From NCBI GenBank assembly GCA_964438735.1, contig CAYTLW010000223.1, positions 1-6,282 on the forward strand: a stretch of 6,282 nt of DNA. Reading direction: 5' to 3'. The stretch comes from CAYTLW01 sp964438735. Lineage in GTDB: Bacteria; Myxococcota_A; UBA9042. Shown here piece by piece: positions 6,262 to 6,282 of the stretch. The notes beneath the pieces are model-generated. The model saw only the letters and a list, made by a program, of their open reading frames with translations, was not told the origin of the DNA and searched no databases. A program made the translations under genes and the position numbers. Position 1 is the first letter of the stretch. Every line of letters begins with the position of its first letter.

Positions 6262-6282
6262 GGCGTCCAAGCCATGTGCCGC

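Noticed and set aside
4513..6270. 585-codon open frame on the minus strand across the transporter
   Set aside because: Shadow of the transporter gene: its His/Asp/Gln-rich, low-complexity product has no domain, while the plus strand encodes clear POT motifs.

Overview
The window is GC-rich DNA that looks like the chromosome of a free-living Gram-negative bacterium of the Myxococcota/Bradymonadota type. That placement is an inference. It rests on a large secreted lipoprotein built from regular Cys-rich 'CDDG.PCT..D.C..G.C.G' repeats behind an acidic Asp/Ala linker, and on a MORN-type secreted protein. There is no rRNA, tRNA, CRISPR array, transposase, integrase or phage gene.

There are four protein genes, and their strands alternate (minus, plus, minus, plus), so each is probably its own transcription unit. 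From left to right they are: (1) a membrane-anchored CcmH-like protein with two Cys-rich domains, 53-853 minus; (2) a secreted MORN-repeat protein, 990-2060 plus; (3) a large lipoprotein of Cys-rich repeats followed by three related beta-sandwich-like domains, 2064-4613 minus, best started at a TTG codon; (4) a 12-TM POT/PTR-family MFS transporter, 4759-6231 plus. Genes 1/2 and 3/4 are divergent pairs with short control regions (136 and 145 bp). Genes 2/3 converge with only 3 bp between their stop codons.

Three of the four products are exported or envelope-attached and the fourth is an inner-membrane transporter, so the common theme is the cell envelope. Nothing in the sequence shows that the four act in one pathway. 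No other cytochrome c maturation gene accompanies the CcmH-like gene, and no peptidase accompanies the transporter.

The most unusual signal is at the two edges. The 3' flank of gene 1 and the 3' flank of gene 4 carry the same element of about 33 bp, which begins at the TAG stop codon in both cases. Relative to the window the two copies form an inverted repeat, about 28 of 33 positions identical, enclosing almost the whole window. I found no strong conserved hairpin in it and cannot assign a function. I see no clear defence system, biosynthetic cluster or other novel multigene system here.
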